A stretch of 42,724 nucleotides of DNA from JAVVSR01 sp964604875 (GCA_964604875.1 CAZSAC010000009.1:1-42724), one strand, 5' to 3'; shown: positions 18,554 to 26,686, numbered from the stretch's first letter. The notes: generated by a model not told the origin, from the letters alone. Numbers and translations: made by a program.

Positions 18554-19279
18554 TTATAGAAAACCGCCGTCCACCGTCAAAGTTTGACCGGTAATAAAAG
18601 CTGCGTCGTCCGACAACAAAAAAGCCACCGCCTTTGCAACGTCGCTTGGCGAGCCAAGCCTATGAAGCGGAGTATCTGCCGCCAACTGTTCCTTTTCCGT
18701 TTGGGATAAATTGCTTAACATATCCGTATCTATAACGCCGGGGCAAATACAGTTTACACATATACCCGATAAAGCTACCTCTTGCGCAAGCGCCTCTGTA
18801 AACCCGATAATTGCCGATTTGGTTGCAGAATACACCACCTCGCAAGACGCCCCTTTCTTTCCCCAAATGGACGAGATATTTACAATCTTTCCACGTTTGC
18901 GGGAAATCATATCCGGCAATACTGCTTTCGTGGTATAAATCGTACCCATCAAATTGATGTCAACAAGCGCGTCACATTGACAGTTTTTCATTTCCGTAAA
19001 CAGCCCTGTCCACGCAATACCTGCGTTGTTTACTAAATAATCAATGCTACCGAAGCGTTGTGTCGAAGCGACAATCATATGCTCAATTTCTTCGGGTTTT
19101 GATACGTCTGCCTGTACCGCCAATACGCCGGTAACCAAGCTCAATTCTTGTTCAAGCGCCTTGGCTTCATCTTGACTTGAGTTATAGTTTATTATAATAT
19201 TATATCTTTGAGCGGCAAGCTCCTGCGCGATTGCCCGACCTATTCCCCGAGCTGCGCCTGTAATTAAAACTGTTTTCAT
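18554..19279 (-). CDS. SDR reductase, FabG/YmfI type
   Basis: A 241-residue short-chain dehydrogenase with NAD(P) motif TGAARGIG (7-14), NNAG, the catalytic Ser in NISSIWG, YSATK (Tyr and Lys), and a C-terminal TGQTLTVDGGF. Generic annotation would be 3-oxoacyl-ACP reductase FabG. The NISSIWG..GASCEV segment is, from memory, typical of the Bacillota proteins named elongation factor P 5-aminopentanone reductase (YmfI), which finish a modification on EF-P. No fatty-acid genes are nearby, which favours the second reading. It has a strong promoter and heads the operon that continues into uvrC. Confidence 0.85.
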   Translation of the reverse strand: MKTVLITGAARGIGRAIAQELAAQRYNIIINYNSSQDEAKALEQELSLVTGVLAVQADVSKPEEIEHMIVASTQRFGSIDYLVNNAGIAWTGLFTEMKNCQCDALVDINLMGTIYTTKAVLPDMISRKRGKIVNISSIWGKKGASCEVVYSATKSAIIGFTEALAQEVALSGICVNCICPGVIDTDMLSNLSQTEKEQLAADTPLHRLGSPSDVAKAVAFLLSDDAAFITGQTLTVDGGFL

Positions 19280-19308
19280 ATTATCTCTTTTTTGTCATTT
19301 ATAATTAA

Positions 19309-19337
19309 ATTATACCTTATACGCCTTTTTTTATCAA
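19309..19337 (-). promoter_or_regulatory. Sigma-A promoter of the reductase-uvrC operon
   Basis: TTGATA (19332-19337) and TATAAT (19309-19314) have a 17-nt spacer on the minus strand. Confidence 0.75.
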
Positions 19338-19353
19338 TTAAAACATAAAAGAC

Positions 19354-19382
19354 TTTACATAATTTTAAATTTAATGTAAAAT
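19354..19382 (+). promoter_or_regulatory. Sigma-A promoter of the phosphatase gene
   Basis: TTTACA (19354-19359) and TAAAAT (19377-19382) are 17 nt apart, with a TG just before the -10. It is back to back with the reductase promoter. Confidence 0.6.
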
Positions 19383-19418
19383 TCCATATAATTGCTTTGA
19401 TAATTATACTGAGGTATT

Positions 19419-19895
19419 ATGAATATATTATTTGTTTGTTCGTCCAATATTTGTCGCAGTCCCTATGCAGAAATATTGTTTAAAAAAATTGTTGAAGAAA
19501 ACGAAATATTGAAAAAAAACGTCACGGTCATTAAATCCGCAGGTCTGGTTACCTTCCATAAAGGCATTTTTCCAAAAACTGCCTTGGCGTTAGAAGCGGA
19601 AAAAATCCCAAGTGATGTCTATAACGCTCACGTGCCTACTCATTTTCTTATGGACAAAAAAAGATTTGAAGAAGCGGACGTTATAATCGGAATGAGCAAT
19701 ATGCATAAATATTTTACGCCGTTTAAATATCGCAAAAAGTTTAAAACCCTTTCGGAAGTTGCCGTTGGCAAAGCAATAAAAATACCCGACCCGTTTATGA
19801 TGAACCAAAACAATTATAATCGGGTTATGGAAGTAATTAAAATGTTTTTAGAAATATACGCAAACAATCTTGAAAAAGAGTTTTCTGAAAACTAG
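19419..19895 (+). CDS. Low-molecular-weight protein tyrosine phosphatase
   Basis: A 158-residue member of the arsenate reductase-like phosphatase family. The P-loop CSSNICRS (7-14) holds the nucleophile Cys7 and Arg13, and the general acid Asp is in IPDPF. Position 11 is Ile, as in tyrosine phosphatases; the arginine phosphatase YwlE has Thr there, so tyrosine specificity is more likely. The first P-loop position usually Gly is Ser9. The ATG follows TGAGG by 5 nt. The stop codon overlaps the stop of the convergent subtilase gene, with no terminator between them. Confidence 0.88.
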   Translation: MNILFVCSSNICRSPYAEILFKKIVEENEILKKNVTVIKSAGLVTFHKGIFPKTALALEAEKIPSDVYNAHVPTHFLMDKKRFEEADVIIGMSNMHKYFTPFKYRKKFKTLSEVAVGKAIKIPDPFMMNQNNYNRVMEVIKMFLEIYANNLEKEFSEN

Positions 19896-21757
19896 CTCTT
19901 TCTAGCCTTCCTTTTTATTAGCAGAGACGCCAAAATCACCGCTACAACAACGCTTAATGAAGCAACGCCTATATAGCCGATTAGTTCTCCTTTTTCGGCG
20001 GCGCTTCTTTCTACACGAATTGTCATATTGATAAACTCTGTTCCTTGCTCGTCTTTGCAGATAATTTGATAATCGCCATATTTATTCGGTACATAGGAAA
20101 GCGAACCTATTTCGGCAGACGGAGGCGCAAATTCACCGTTTACAGTCCATATTAAATAAGGCGCGGTCGACGGATTAAGATAGCCGTAACCGTCTAGCTT
20201 TATCTCAATTTTTTCACCTGATACAAACCTATCATTCTCTAGTTTTGCTGTTAATTGAACTTCTTCTCTTTTGGCGTATTCCACCGTGAGGATATGAGGC
20301 TCGCTTTCCAGCGTATAGTTGCTTAGTTCAAAAAAGATACTATAGCTTCCAACCTCCGTTGGCGTGAATGCAAGTTCAACGCCTTTAGCTGTCGTCACCA
20401 AATGGTGATTGCCGTTAGAATCCGTACGCACAACGCTCCACTCCACATTTTGGTACGCTATATGCGTTGTTGGCGTAATTTCGTCTTTCCAATCAAATAT
20501 GTTTGCCCTGAGTTTTACTTCAGATAGCGCGCTTATAACTTGAGCCGAGTTATCGGTTAGCATTTCCGCCTCGGCGCGGAAGATATCGCTTTGATACATC
20601 AGCATATCCTTGAGCGATGCAAGCCTATATTGCTCATTGACTGTTTCGGTCAATACCGTTCTTGTCCGCGTAATTGTATCGGATTCATAAGAATTTAACA
20701 CATTTTTAACATCGGTAACATTTCTATCTCGTTGCAAAAGTAAAACCGCCGACATAAAAGAGGCGAAAGGAGTTGCCATACTAGTTCCGCTTTTTAAGCC
20801 GTAATCGTTTTCATACATCGCGCTAAAAATATCCTCGCCGGGAGCCACAAAGCTATACGCCATACCATAGTTGGAGTTTTCCCTCAAATCAAAGGCGTTC
20901 GTCCCGACTTTTTTATAAGCCATAACGCCAAAAACCTCGTCGTATGCCGCGGGATAAAACATCGCCTGAACGTATTTAGGCGATAACTCCGCATTCCAGG
21001 TATAGTCGTTGCAATGAAGTCCTTTATTGCCTGCCGCGCCAAACAGCAATATGTTTGAAGCGTATGCCGATTTAACGGCGTCGTGTACCTGACAATCTTC
21101 GTTCCACTGAGACATACTTATACTGCCAAATGACATATTAATAACATCAGCGCCCATTTTCTTTGCGTAAAGTATGGAATTTGCCGTTGCGGTGGCAGGA
21201 AACTCACCTTTACTGTTGCCCGCTTTTATCGGAAGAATTTTGATATAGTTTTCTAATCCGTACCCACGAATTAATTGTGCGATTGTGCCAGCCACGTGCG
21301 TACCGTGCCTTGTAAGGGAGCCCGCATTACAATCGTCTTGAGGGGTGTTATCGCCTTTACCGTATGCGACAAAATCCCACCCGCTGATATCATCTGTGTA
21401 TCCGTTGGCATCGTCGTCAACGCCTGTCGTTCCATTTAATTCTGCCTTGTTTTGATATAGCAACCCCTCGAACGCAGGGTGCGCGCTCTCAATACCGGTA
21501 TCTATTACCGCTATAACAATAGGGTCGTTTTCATACTGAGTTGCGTTTTTAATAAACCCCTCAGTTTGAATAATTTTTTTGGTTGCGGAATAATCCAAAT
21601 AGCTTTCGGCGGCGTACCATTGATTTTCAAGCAAAAAATCCTCAGAGATTTCTTGCGCCTGCGCCAACGAAGAAGGAGCCTGAGCAATGCTTAAAACAAT
21701 TGCCGAAATTACCACAATAAATATCGTAAGTATTTTTTTGTTTTTTGGAGTTGTCAT
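19892..21757 (-). CDS. S8 subtilisin-like serine peptidase, membrane-anchored
   Basis: Secreted protease with an N-terminal signal (about 9-33, cleavage near AQA) and a C-terminal membrane helix followed by KRKARKS, so it is probably anchored outside. The ATG at 21757 gives 621 residues. The catalytic triad is Asp86 (VIDTG), His151 (HGTHVAG) and Ser325 (SGTSMATP), with oxyanion Asn244 (AAGN). After the protease domain come two probable Ig-like regions. There is no ribosome site, and a sigma-A promoter places the transcript start at or beside the ATG, so the mRNA is probably leaderless. The substrate is unknown. Confidence 0.9.
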   Translation of the reverse strand: MTTPKNKKILTIFIVVISAIVLSIAQAPSSLAQAQEISEDFLLENQWYAAESYLDYSATKKIIQTEGFIKNATQYENDPIVIAVIDTGIESAHPAFEGLLYQNKAELNGTTGVDDDANGYTDDISGWDFVAYGKGDNTPQDDCNAGSLTRHGTHVAGTIAQLIRGYGLENYIKILPIKAGNSKGEFPATATANSILYAKKMGADVINMSFGSISMSQWNEDCQVHDAVKSAYASNILLFGAAGNKGLHCNDYTWNAELSPKYVQAMFYPAAYDEVFGVMAYKKVGTNAFDLRENSNYGMAYSFVAPGEDIFSAMYENDYGLKSGTSMATPFASFMSAVLLLQRDRNVTDVKNVLNSYESDTITRTRTVLTETVNEQYRLASLKDMLMYQSDIFRAEAEMLTDNSAQVISALSEVKLRANIFDWKDEITPTTHIAYQNVEWSVVRTDSNGNHHLVTTAKGVELAFTPTEVGSYSIFFELSNYTLESEPHILTVEYAKREEVQLTAKLENDRFVSGEKIEIKLDGYGYLNPSTAPYLIWTVNGEFAPPSAEIGSLSYVPNKYGDYQIICKDEQGTEFINMTIRVERSAAEKGELIGYIGVASLSVVVAVILASLLIKRKARKS

Positions 21758-21764
21758 AACGATA

Positions 21765-21793
21765 ATTTTACCACACAAATAATATATAGTCAA
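21765..21793 (-). promoter_or_regulatory. Sigma-A promoter giving a leaderless mRNA
   Basis: TTGACT (21788-21793), a 17-nt spacer and TAAAAT (21765-21770) lie on the minus strand. Only seven bases separate the -10 from the subtilase ATG, so transcription should start at the start codon. Confidence 0.7.
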
Positions 21794-21798
21794 TAATC

Positions 21799-21834
21799 GA
21801 ACATAAAACAAGCCCGACAAAAGGATTGTCGGGC
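21799..21834 (-). terminator. Terminator of the amino acid ABC operon
   Basis: An 8-bp stem (GCCCGACA, 21812-21819; TGTCGGGC, 21827-21834) with a 7-nt loop is followed on the minus strand by TTGTTTTATG. Confidence 0.75.
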
Positions 21835-21844
21835 CTGAGATAGA

Positions 21845-22912
21845 CTATAAAACTTTTTTTAAGAAATCTTTTGCGCGGGAATGTTGTGGATTGTTGAAAA
21901 ACTCAATCGGTGTGTTCTGCTCAAGAATCTTTCCTTCCGCCATAAACAATATTCTTGTCCCGACTTCTTTTGCAAAGCCCATTTCGTGAGTCACAATAAC
22001 CATTGTCATTCCCTCGTCGGCAAGCTCTTTAATCAAGGAAAGCACCTCCCCAACCATTTCGGGGTCAAGCGCGGACGTTGGCTCGTCGAAAAGCATAACC
22101 TTAGGATTCATTGCCAAAGAGCGGATAATAGCAATACGTTGTTTTTGTCCGCCGGACAATGTGCTTGGATATGCGTTCGCTTTTTCCTCTAAGCCGATGC
22201 GTTTCAAAAGTTTAATTGCGTTCTCGTTTGCAGAGTCCTTAATTTCCTTTTTTGACGAAAACTCACACGGGATATATTCTTTGGGTTTTAGTTCAACTTT
22301 ACGGGAAAGTTTTCTTTCTTTTTTTTCGATTCTATTTGTAAGTTCCAGCTTTTGTTTGGTGAGCTCGGCATCATAAGATACAGCAGCTTTGCCGGCAATT
22401 TCTTTTATAACCTTTGTTTTTTCCCATTTTTCTTCCAGGGGAAGAAGTTCGGATTTAAGCTGTTCAATCAACGCTTTTAGTTTCTCTTGCTTTACCAAAA
22501 TAAGCTTGTTTAGCTTATCTCCAAAGTTATACAAAAACTTGTTGTATAGCGGAATAATTAATTTTTGACGCTTGCATTTGTATAAATTTTTTATTCCTAT
22601 TTTAATCGGCGCTAAGGTTATATTTTGCTGAATCGTCAGATTATTAAACAAATTGAACTGTTGAAATACCATTCCCATCTTTTGACGATGGATATTGATG
22701 TTTACCTTGAAGTCCGCAATATCCACGCCTTCAAACAAAATTTTGCCTGCTGTCGGGTCTTCCAAACAATTCAAACACCTCAAAAAGGTTGATTTCCCAC
22801 CGCCCGAAGGTCCAATGATAACCACCTTTTCGCCCTCGGAAATTGTTTCGGAAATATCGTCTAAAACCAGAAGGTCGCCGAATTTTTTTGTCAAATTAAC
22901 TACGTCTATCAC
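21845..22912 (-). CDS. Polar amino acid ABC transporter ATPase with large insertion
   Basis: ATP-binding subunit of a GlnQ/HisP-type importer. A GTG at 22912 is chosen because AGGAGG stands 10 nt upstream; a TTG three codons earlier nearly abuts that site. Motifs (GTG numbering) are Walker A GPSGGGKST (34-42), Q-loop Gln84, LSGGQ (252-256), Walker B VMLFDEP (272-278) and the switch His in VTHEMG. Family members have about 240-250 residues. This one has 355 because about 118 charged, Lys/Glu/Leu-rich residues (roughly 108-225) are inserted in the helical subdomain, between Q-loop and signature. The insert looks coiled-coil-like. The gene overlaps the permease gene by 17 nt. Confidence 0.9.
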   Translation of the reverse strand: MIDVVNLTKKFGDLLVLDDISETISEGEKVVIIGPSGGGKSTFLRCLNCLEDPTAGKILFEGVDIADFKVNINIHRQKMGMVFQQFNLFNNLTIQQNITLAPIKIGIKNLYKCKRQKLIIPLYNKFLYNFGDKLNKLILVKQEKLKALIEQLKSELLPLEEKWEKTKVIKEIAGKAAVSYDAELTKQKLELTNRIEKKERKLSRKVELKPKEYIPCEFSSKKEIKDSANENAIKLLKRIGLEEKANAYPSTLSGGQKQRIAIIRSLAMNPKVMLFDEPTSALDPEMVGEVLSLIKELADEGMTMVIVTHEMGFAKEVGTRILFMAEGKILEQNTPIEFFNNPQHSRAKDFLKKVL

Positions 22913-23624
22913 TTTTCGCAAACCTCCTCTCTAAAAGCTTAACTAAAAAAGTTATAATTAAAACCATCACCAAATATATAGCCGCCAACATTAAGTACGG
23001 AACTATATATTCATAGTTGCTGTCCGCGATGGAGCTGAACGCTTTTGTTAAATCCACAACCGCAATAAAACTTACAACCGACGTTTCTTTTATCAAAGTA
23101 ATAAACTCGTTTCCAAGCGTCGGCGTTATATTTTTTACTGCCTGCGGAATCACAATCCTTTTCATACTTGCCCAATACGACATTCCCAAAGACCTTCCTG
23201 CCTCCATCTGTCCGATATCGACAGATTGAATGCCTCCGCGCATTATTTCGGATACATAGGCGCCGCTGTTCATTCCATAAACCAAAATGGAAACCATTAT
23301 ACGATAATTTTCTATGTCCATTCCAAGCTTTGGAGCGGTAAATTTTATTGCCGGACATATTACAAAATATATCAACAGTAATTGAACTACGATAGGTGTT
23401 CCTCTAAAAAGCGCAACATATACGTCGCCGATTTTCGATAGGATTTTTGCGCCCAATTTGTACTGTGGCAGAACCTTAACCATTGCGATTATTGTCCCGA
23501 TCACAATTCCTATAATAAGGCCGACAACGGCGATTAACACCGTTGTCCTTAAGCCTTTCAAAACTTCTATATAGCCGCCTTTTTCAATAAAGGAGCGATA
23601 AAATATTTCCCAGCTAGTTTTCAT
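22896..23624 (-). CDS. Polar amino acid ABC transporter permease
   Basis: A 242-residue inner-membrane subunit of the HisM/GlnP family. It has about five hydrophobic segments and the cytoplasmic EAA loop (EAGRSLGMSYWASMKRIVIP), which docks on the ATPase. The GTPIVVQLLL segment is typical of this family. The ATG overlaps the stop of the binding-protein gene (TAATG), so translation is coupled. A single permease gene suggests a homodimer in the membrane. Confidence 0.93.
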   Translation of the reverse strand: MKTSWEIFYRSFIEKGGYIEVLKGLRTTVLIAVVGLIIGIVIGTIIAMVKVLPQYKLGAKILSKIGDVYVALFRGTPIVVQLLLIYFVICPAIKFTAPKLGMDIENYRIMVSILVYGMNSGAYVSEIMRGGIQSVDIGQMEAGRSLGMSYWASMKRIVIPQAVKNITPTLGNEFITLIKETSVVSFIAVVDLTKAFSSIADSNYEYIVPYLMLAAIYLVMVLIITFLVKLLERRFAKSDRRS

Positions 23625-24496
23625 TATTTCTTGCTTGCGAATACGTTTAGTATTTCGTCTACAGTCTTGCAGTTATCGAAATTGGTATCGCCTTTCTTAA
23701 CAACCAACACTTGAGCCGCGCCTGTTTCATATGCCGCGCTGAAGTTTACCGATTTTGAACGAACAGCGTTTACGGTAAGGCAAGCGAGCGCTAAGTCGGA
23801 GTCGCCGTTATTTACAGAAGTCACTACAGCGTCAAATTTCATATCCGAAATAATAAGTTCCATATTTAGCTTGGTTGCGATTATTTTTGCGATTTCCATA
23901 TCGATGCCATAGAATTTTGAACCTATTTTGTATTCATAAGGCGCAAATGCCGCATTTGTTGCAACGATAAGTTTGTTGGCGGCAGAGCTATTACCGCTAG
24001 TTACGCCTGTGTAAACAGAACCTGTAGGCTCATTGCCTTCTTCGCCAACGTTTGCGTAAGCGGCATATATTGCGTCTAAAGTGCCGTCTGTTTTCATATC
24101 GGCAATGATTTGATTGACAGAAGTCAATAGCGAGCTTTTGTTTTTATTTACGCCGATAGCGTATTCTTCAACGGTTAAGTTCACGTTAATAACCTTAACA
24201 TCGTTGCTATATTGCGCCGCCAACGAATCGGCAACAGCCTTGTCAACAATAATATAATCCAAATTGCCGTTTTTCATATCGGTTACGGCGCCAACAATTG
24301 TGTCATAAGAAGAAACAGTGGAATTAGCAATACCTGCAAAGCCCCAGTCCGCGTCGCCCTTTACATAGCTTTCGCCTGTTGTGCCCTTTTGAACGCCTAT
24401 AGAAATAGTGCTTTTATCTTTTGCGCAAGCCGTAAAGGAAAATGCGCAAGCAACCGCCATTGTTAAGACCAAAATAAGTGAGAAAAACTTTTTCAT
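23624..24496 (-). CDS. Amino acid-binding lipoprotein with circularly permuted SBP_bac_3 fold
   Basis: Binding protein of the adjacent importer. The ATG at 24496 follows AGAGG by 7 nt; the longer frame to 24544 lacks a site and runs through the promoter. Residues 1-23 are a lipoprotein signal and Cys24 is the anchor. The rest is in swapped order. Residues 30-147 match what is normally the second half of cluster-3 binding proteins (IGVQKGTTG, MKNGNLDYIIVD, EEYAIGV, TDGTLDAIY). After a Gly/Ser/Asn linker, residues 174-290 match the usual first half (LIVATNAAFAPYEY, YGIDMEIAK, DLALACLTV). Likely ligand contacts Asp85 and Arg246 are kept. Ligand identity is unknown. Confidence 0.88.
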   Translation of the reverse strand: MKKFFSLILVLTMAVACAFSFTACAKDKSTISIGVQKGTTGESYVKGDADWGFAGIANSTVSSYDTIVGAVTDMKNGNLDYIIVDKAVADSLAAQYSNDVKVINVNLTVEEYAIGVNKNKSSLLTSVNQIIADMKTDGTLDAIYAAYANVGEEGNEPTGSVYTGVTSGNSSAANKLIVATNAAFAPYEYKIGSKFYGIDMEIAKIIATKLNMELIISDMKFDAVVTSVNNGDSDLALACLTVNAVRSKSVNFSAAYETGAAQVLVVKKGDTNFDNCKTVDEILNVFASKK

Positions 24497-24534
24497 ATCA
24501 ATACCTCTAAAATTTTTGTTTTTGTTATGAACAC

Positions 24535-24563
24535 ATCTTAGCATAGTATATTTTTTTTGGCAA
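24535..24563 (-). promoter_or_regulatory. Promoter of the amino acid ABC operon
   Basis: TTGCCA (24558-24563), a 17-nt spacer and TAAGAT (24535-24540) with a TG before it lie on the minus strand, about 40 nt upstream of the binding-protein ATG. Confidence 0.65.
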
Positions 24564-24575
24564 GCATTTTTGCAT

Positions 24576-24601
24576 AATTATTCTAAAAATTTTGAATAAT
24601 T
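24576..24601. promoter_or_regulatory. Palindrome upstream of the ABC promoter, candidate operator
   Basis: Arms AATTATTC (24576-24583) and GAATAATT (24594-24601) flank an AT-rich centre, 13 nt upstream of the -35. A protein-binding site is likely from its position, but the regulator is unknown. Confidence 0.4.
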
Positions 24602-24642
24602 TTCATTTTATTTCGATAATTATGTTTATTTTCAATATTTTA

Positions 24643-24685
24643 TGCATTTTATGCAAGATTTGCAAAGTTTTTATGCAATAATGCA
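24643..24685. repeat. Cluster of five TGCA elements
   Basis: TGCA occurs at 24643, 24652, 24661, 24674 and 24682, the first three at exact 9-nt steps. The cluster lies between the transketolase terminator and the ABC promoter. The same tetramer makes up the dyads in front of argG. Confidence 0.35.
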
Positions 24686-24712
24686 AAAAATCGCACCCTA
24701 TTGGGTACGATT
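24681..24712 (-). terminator. Terminator of the transketolase operon
   Basis: Stem AATCG/ACCC (24689-24698) pairs with GGGT/CGATT (24703-24712) with one mismatch and a TATT loop. The minus strand continues with TTTTTTGC. Confidence 0.75.
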
Positions 24713-24731
24713 TAGCGTTATAAACAGTATA

Positions 24732-25667
24732 TTATCTTTTTGCGGCGATTGCTTCTTTTGCTTTTTTGGCTATATCCTCTGCCGTCATTTTGAACTCCGG
24801 CTTAAGATAATTCAGTTTGCCTACCTCGCCAAACCTATCCAGCACGCCAACCGAGCGGACAGGAACGGGATAGTTTTCACTTAAGACCTCGCATACCGCG
24901 CTTCTTAGTCCTCCGATTATACTGTGGTTTTCAGCAGTTACGGCGCAGCCTGTCTTTTTCACAGATTTTATTATGGTATCGGCGTCAATCGGCTTAATGG
25001 TGTGTATGTTAACCAATTCGGCGTCTATGCCGTCTGCCTCTAAAATTTTAAGAGCGTCTAGACTCTCTTGCATCATAATGCCTGAGGCAAAGATAGAAAC
25101 GTCTTTACCTTTTTTATAAACGTCTGCTTTGAAAAGTTCAAACTTATAATCCTCTGCCGTAAATACGGGCAAAATTGCCTTTCTGAAAAGTCTCAAATAA
25201 ACGGGTCCGTAATGCTTTAATATTTGAGGCAAGGCTTGTTTAAGTTGGTTTTCGTCAACAGGCTCGACAATAACCATATCGGGTATTGCCCTTATAGTCG
25301 ATATATCCTCGTTTCCCATATGAGTACCGCCGTTAAGCTCCGCCGAAATACCGGGGTCGGTGCCGACAATTTTAACATTTTGTTTCGCATAGGCAACCGA
25401 TAACATCAGCTGGTCGCATATACGCCTTGTCGCAAACGGCGCAAACGTTGTGATAAACGGTATAAAGCCGTAACTGGACAAACCTGCCGCTACGCTTGCC
25501 ATATTAGCCTCTGCAATACCAACGTCAACGGCTCTGTCGGGGAACTGTTCTCTCAGCGCAAAGGTACCGCTTGCCTTGGCAAGGTCGGCGTCGATAACCA
25601 TAACTCTTTCGTCTTTTGCCATAGTATCGGCAAGCCATTCTTTTAAAATTACTCTTAATTCTGCCAT
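24732..25667 (-). CDS. Transketolase, C-terminal subunit
   Basis: The 311-residue product carries the pyrimidine-binding and C-terminal domains of transketolase. The segment GIAEANMASVAAGLS contains the Glu that activates thiamine diphosphate, and FITTFAPFATRR and GTDPGISAELNGGTH follow. It starts 3 nt after the N-terminal subunit gene, with a GGGGAGG-like site. Split transketolases of this kind are common in Clostridia and archaea. With its partner it moves two-carbon units between sugar phosphates in the pentose phosphate pathway. Confidence 0.93.
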   Translation of the reverse strand: MAELRVILKEWLADTMAKDERVMVIDADLAKASGTFALREQFPDRAVDVGIAEANMASVAAGLSSYGFIPFITTFAPFATRRICDQLMLSVAYAKQNVKIVGTDPGISAELNGGTHMGNEDISTIRAIPDMVIVEPVDENQLKQALPQILKHYGPVYLRLFRKAILPVFTAEDYKFELFKADVYKKGKDVSIFASGIMMQESLDALKILEADGIDAELVNIHTIKPIDADTIIKSVKKTGCAVTAENHSIIGGLRSAVCEVLSENYPVPVRSVGVLDRFGEVGKLNYLKPEFKMTAEDIAKKAKEAIAAKR

Positions 25668-25670
25668 AGT

Positions 25671-26474
25671 TTACCTCCCCAATTCCGCCAAAGCGGCGCT
25701 TACGTCGTCTTGCGTCATAGGCATACTGTGATTGCCATAGCCCTTTGCTTCAATAAAGGATATTCCTTTGCCCTTGATTGTATTTGCGATAATCATTGTC
25801 GGCTTATTTTGAGCTTTAGCCGAGGCGATTGCAGCGTCGATTGCGTCTAAATCGTGACCGTCGATAACGATTGTATTCCAACCGAAACTTGCCCACTTTT
25901 TATCCAGCGGAGCAATATTGTTTACGTCTGATACCAAACCGTCTATTTGCATTTTATTGTAGTCGGTGAAGGCAATCAAATTGCTAAGCTTTTTCTGAGC
26001 GGCGAACATAGCCGCCTCCCAAATTTGTCCTTCTTGACTTTCTCCGTCGCCGATAATTGCATATATCGTTGCGCCGTCAGCCTTGATTTTACTTCCTAAA
26101 GCCACGCCCACTGCGCAGGAAAATCCCTGACCTAGCGAGCCCGTTGTCATATCGATGCCGATTGTCTTGTTCATATCGCAATGGCTAGGAAGATTGGTTT
26201 TTGATTTATTTAAAGTTAAAAGTTCTTCCTTTTCAAAATATCCTTTGTCTGCCAAAACCGAATAGACCGCAGGACCTGCGTGCCCTTTACTGCAAATTAA
26301 TCTGTCTCTGCCTTCTTTTTTTGGGTTTTTCGGGTCGATGTTCATATTTTTATAATACAACGAAACCAAAATTTCAACAATCGACAAACAACCGCCGATA
26401 TGCCCGACACCAATAGAGCCAATACAACGAACTATGTCCGCGCGTATATCGGTGCATTTTTGCTTTAAATCCAT
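25671..26474 (-). CDS. Transketolase, N-terminal subunit
   Basis: The diphosphate-binding half of a split transketolase. The ATG at 26474 is chosen for its GGAGAG site; the protein then has 267 residues. GHIGGCLS near the N-terminus, KGHAGPAVY, and the thiamine diphosphate motif starting IGDGESQEG and ending in TDYNKMQIDG are all intact. It is co-transcribed with the C-terminal subunit gene from a near-perfect promoter, and both proteins are needed for an active enzyme. Confidence 0.93.
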   Translation of the reverse strand: MDLKQKCTDIRADIVRCIGSIGVGHIGGCLSIVEILVSLYYKNMNIDPKNPKKEGRDRLICSKGHAGPAVYSVLADKGYFEKEELLTLNKSKTNLPSHCDMNKTIGIDMTTGSLGQGFSCAVGVALGSKIKADGATIYAIIGDGESQEGQIWEAAMFAAQKKLSNLIAFTDYNKMQIDGLVSDVNNIAPLDKKWASFGWNTIVIDGHDLDAIDAAIASAKAQNKPTMIIANTIKGKGISFIEAKGYGNHSMPMTQDDVSAALAELGR

Positions 26475-26507
26475 AACACTCTCCACTCCTTTTAAATTCA
26501 TATCTAA

Positions 26508-26536
26508 ATTATACTCCCTGCTTTTTTAGGTGTCAA
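26508..26536 (-). promoter_or_regulatory. Strong sigma-A promoter of the transketolase operon
   Basis: Consensus TTGACA (26531-26536), a 17-nt spacer and consensus TATAAT (26508-26513) lie on the minus strand, about 34 nt from the start codon. Confidence 0.85.
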
Positions 26537-26650
26537 ACCCGATGCGCAAAACTTTAAATATACTAAACAATTAATATAAATAGTATAGACATAATCATTT
26601 AAATGAAAGTTTTCGTCATATTCCACGCCGTATATCCAAGATTTTTATTC

Positions 26651-26674
26651 AGCGTTTTAAATAACGCTTTTCAA
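26651..26674 (+). promoter_or_regulatory. Short leader hairpin before the minigene
   Basis: AGCGTT, a 6-nt spacer and AACGCT form a short stem followed by TTTTC, directly ahead of the AAGGAGG site at 26673-26679. It could be a weak attenuator or just an mRNA leader fold. Confidence 0.3.
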
Positions 26675-26686
26675 GGAGGAAAAAAT

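Noticed and set aside
24641..24686. CRISPR-like array from repeated TGCA motifs
   Set aside because: The motif is only four bases and spacing is not regular after the third copy; no direct repeat of CRISPR length exists.
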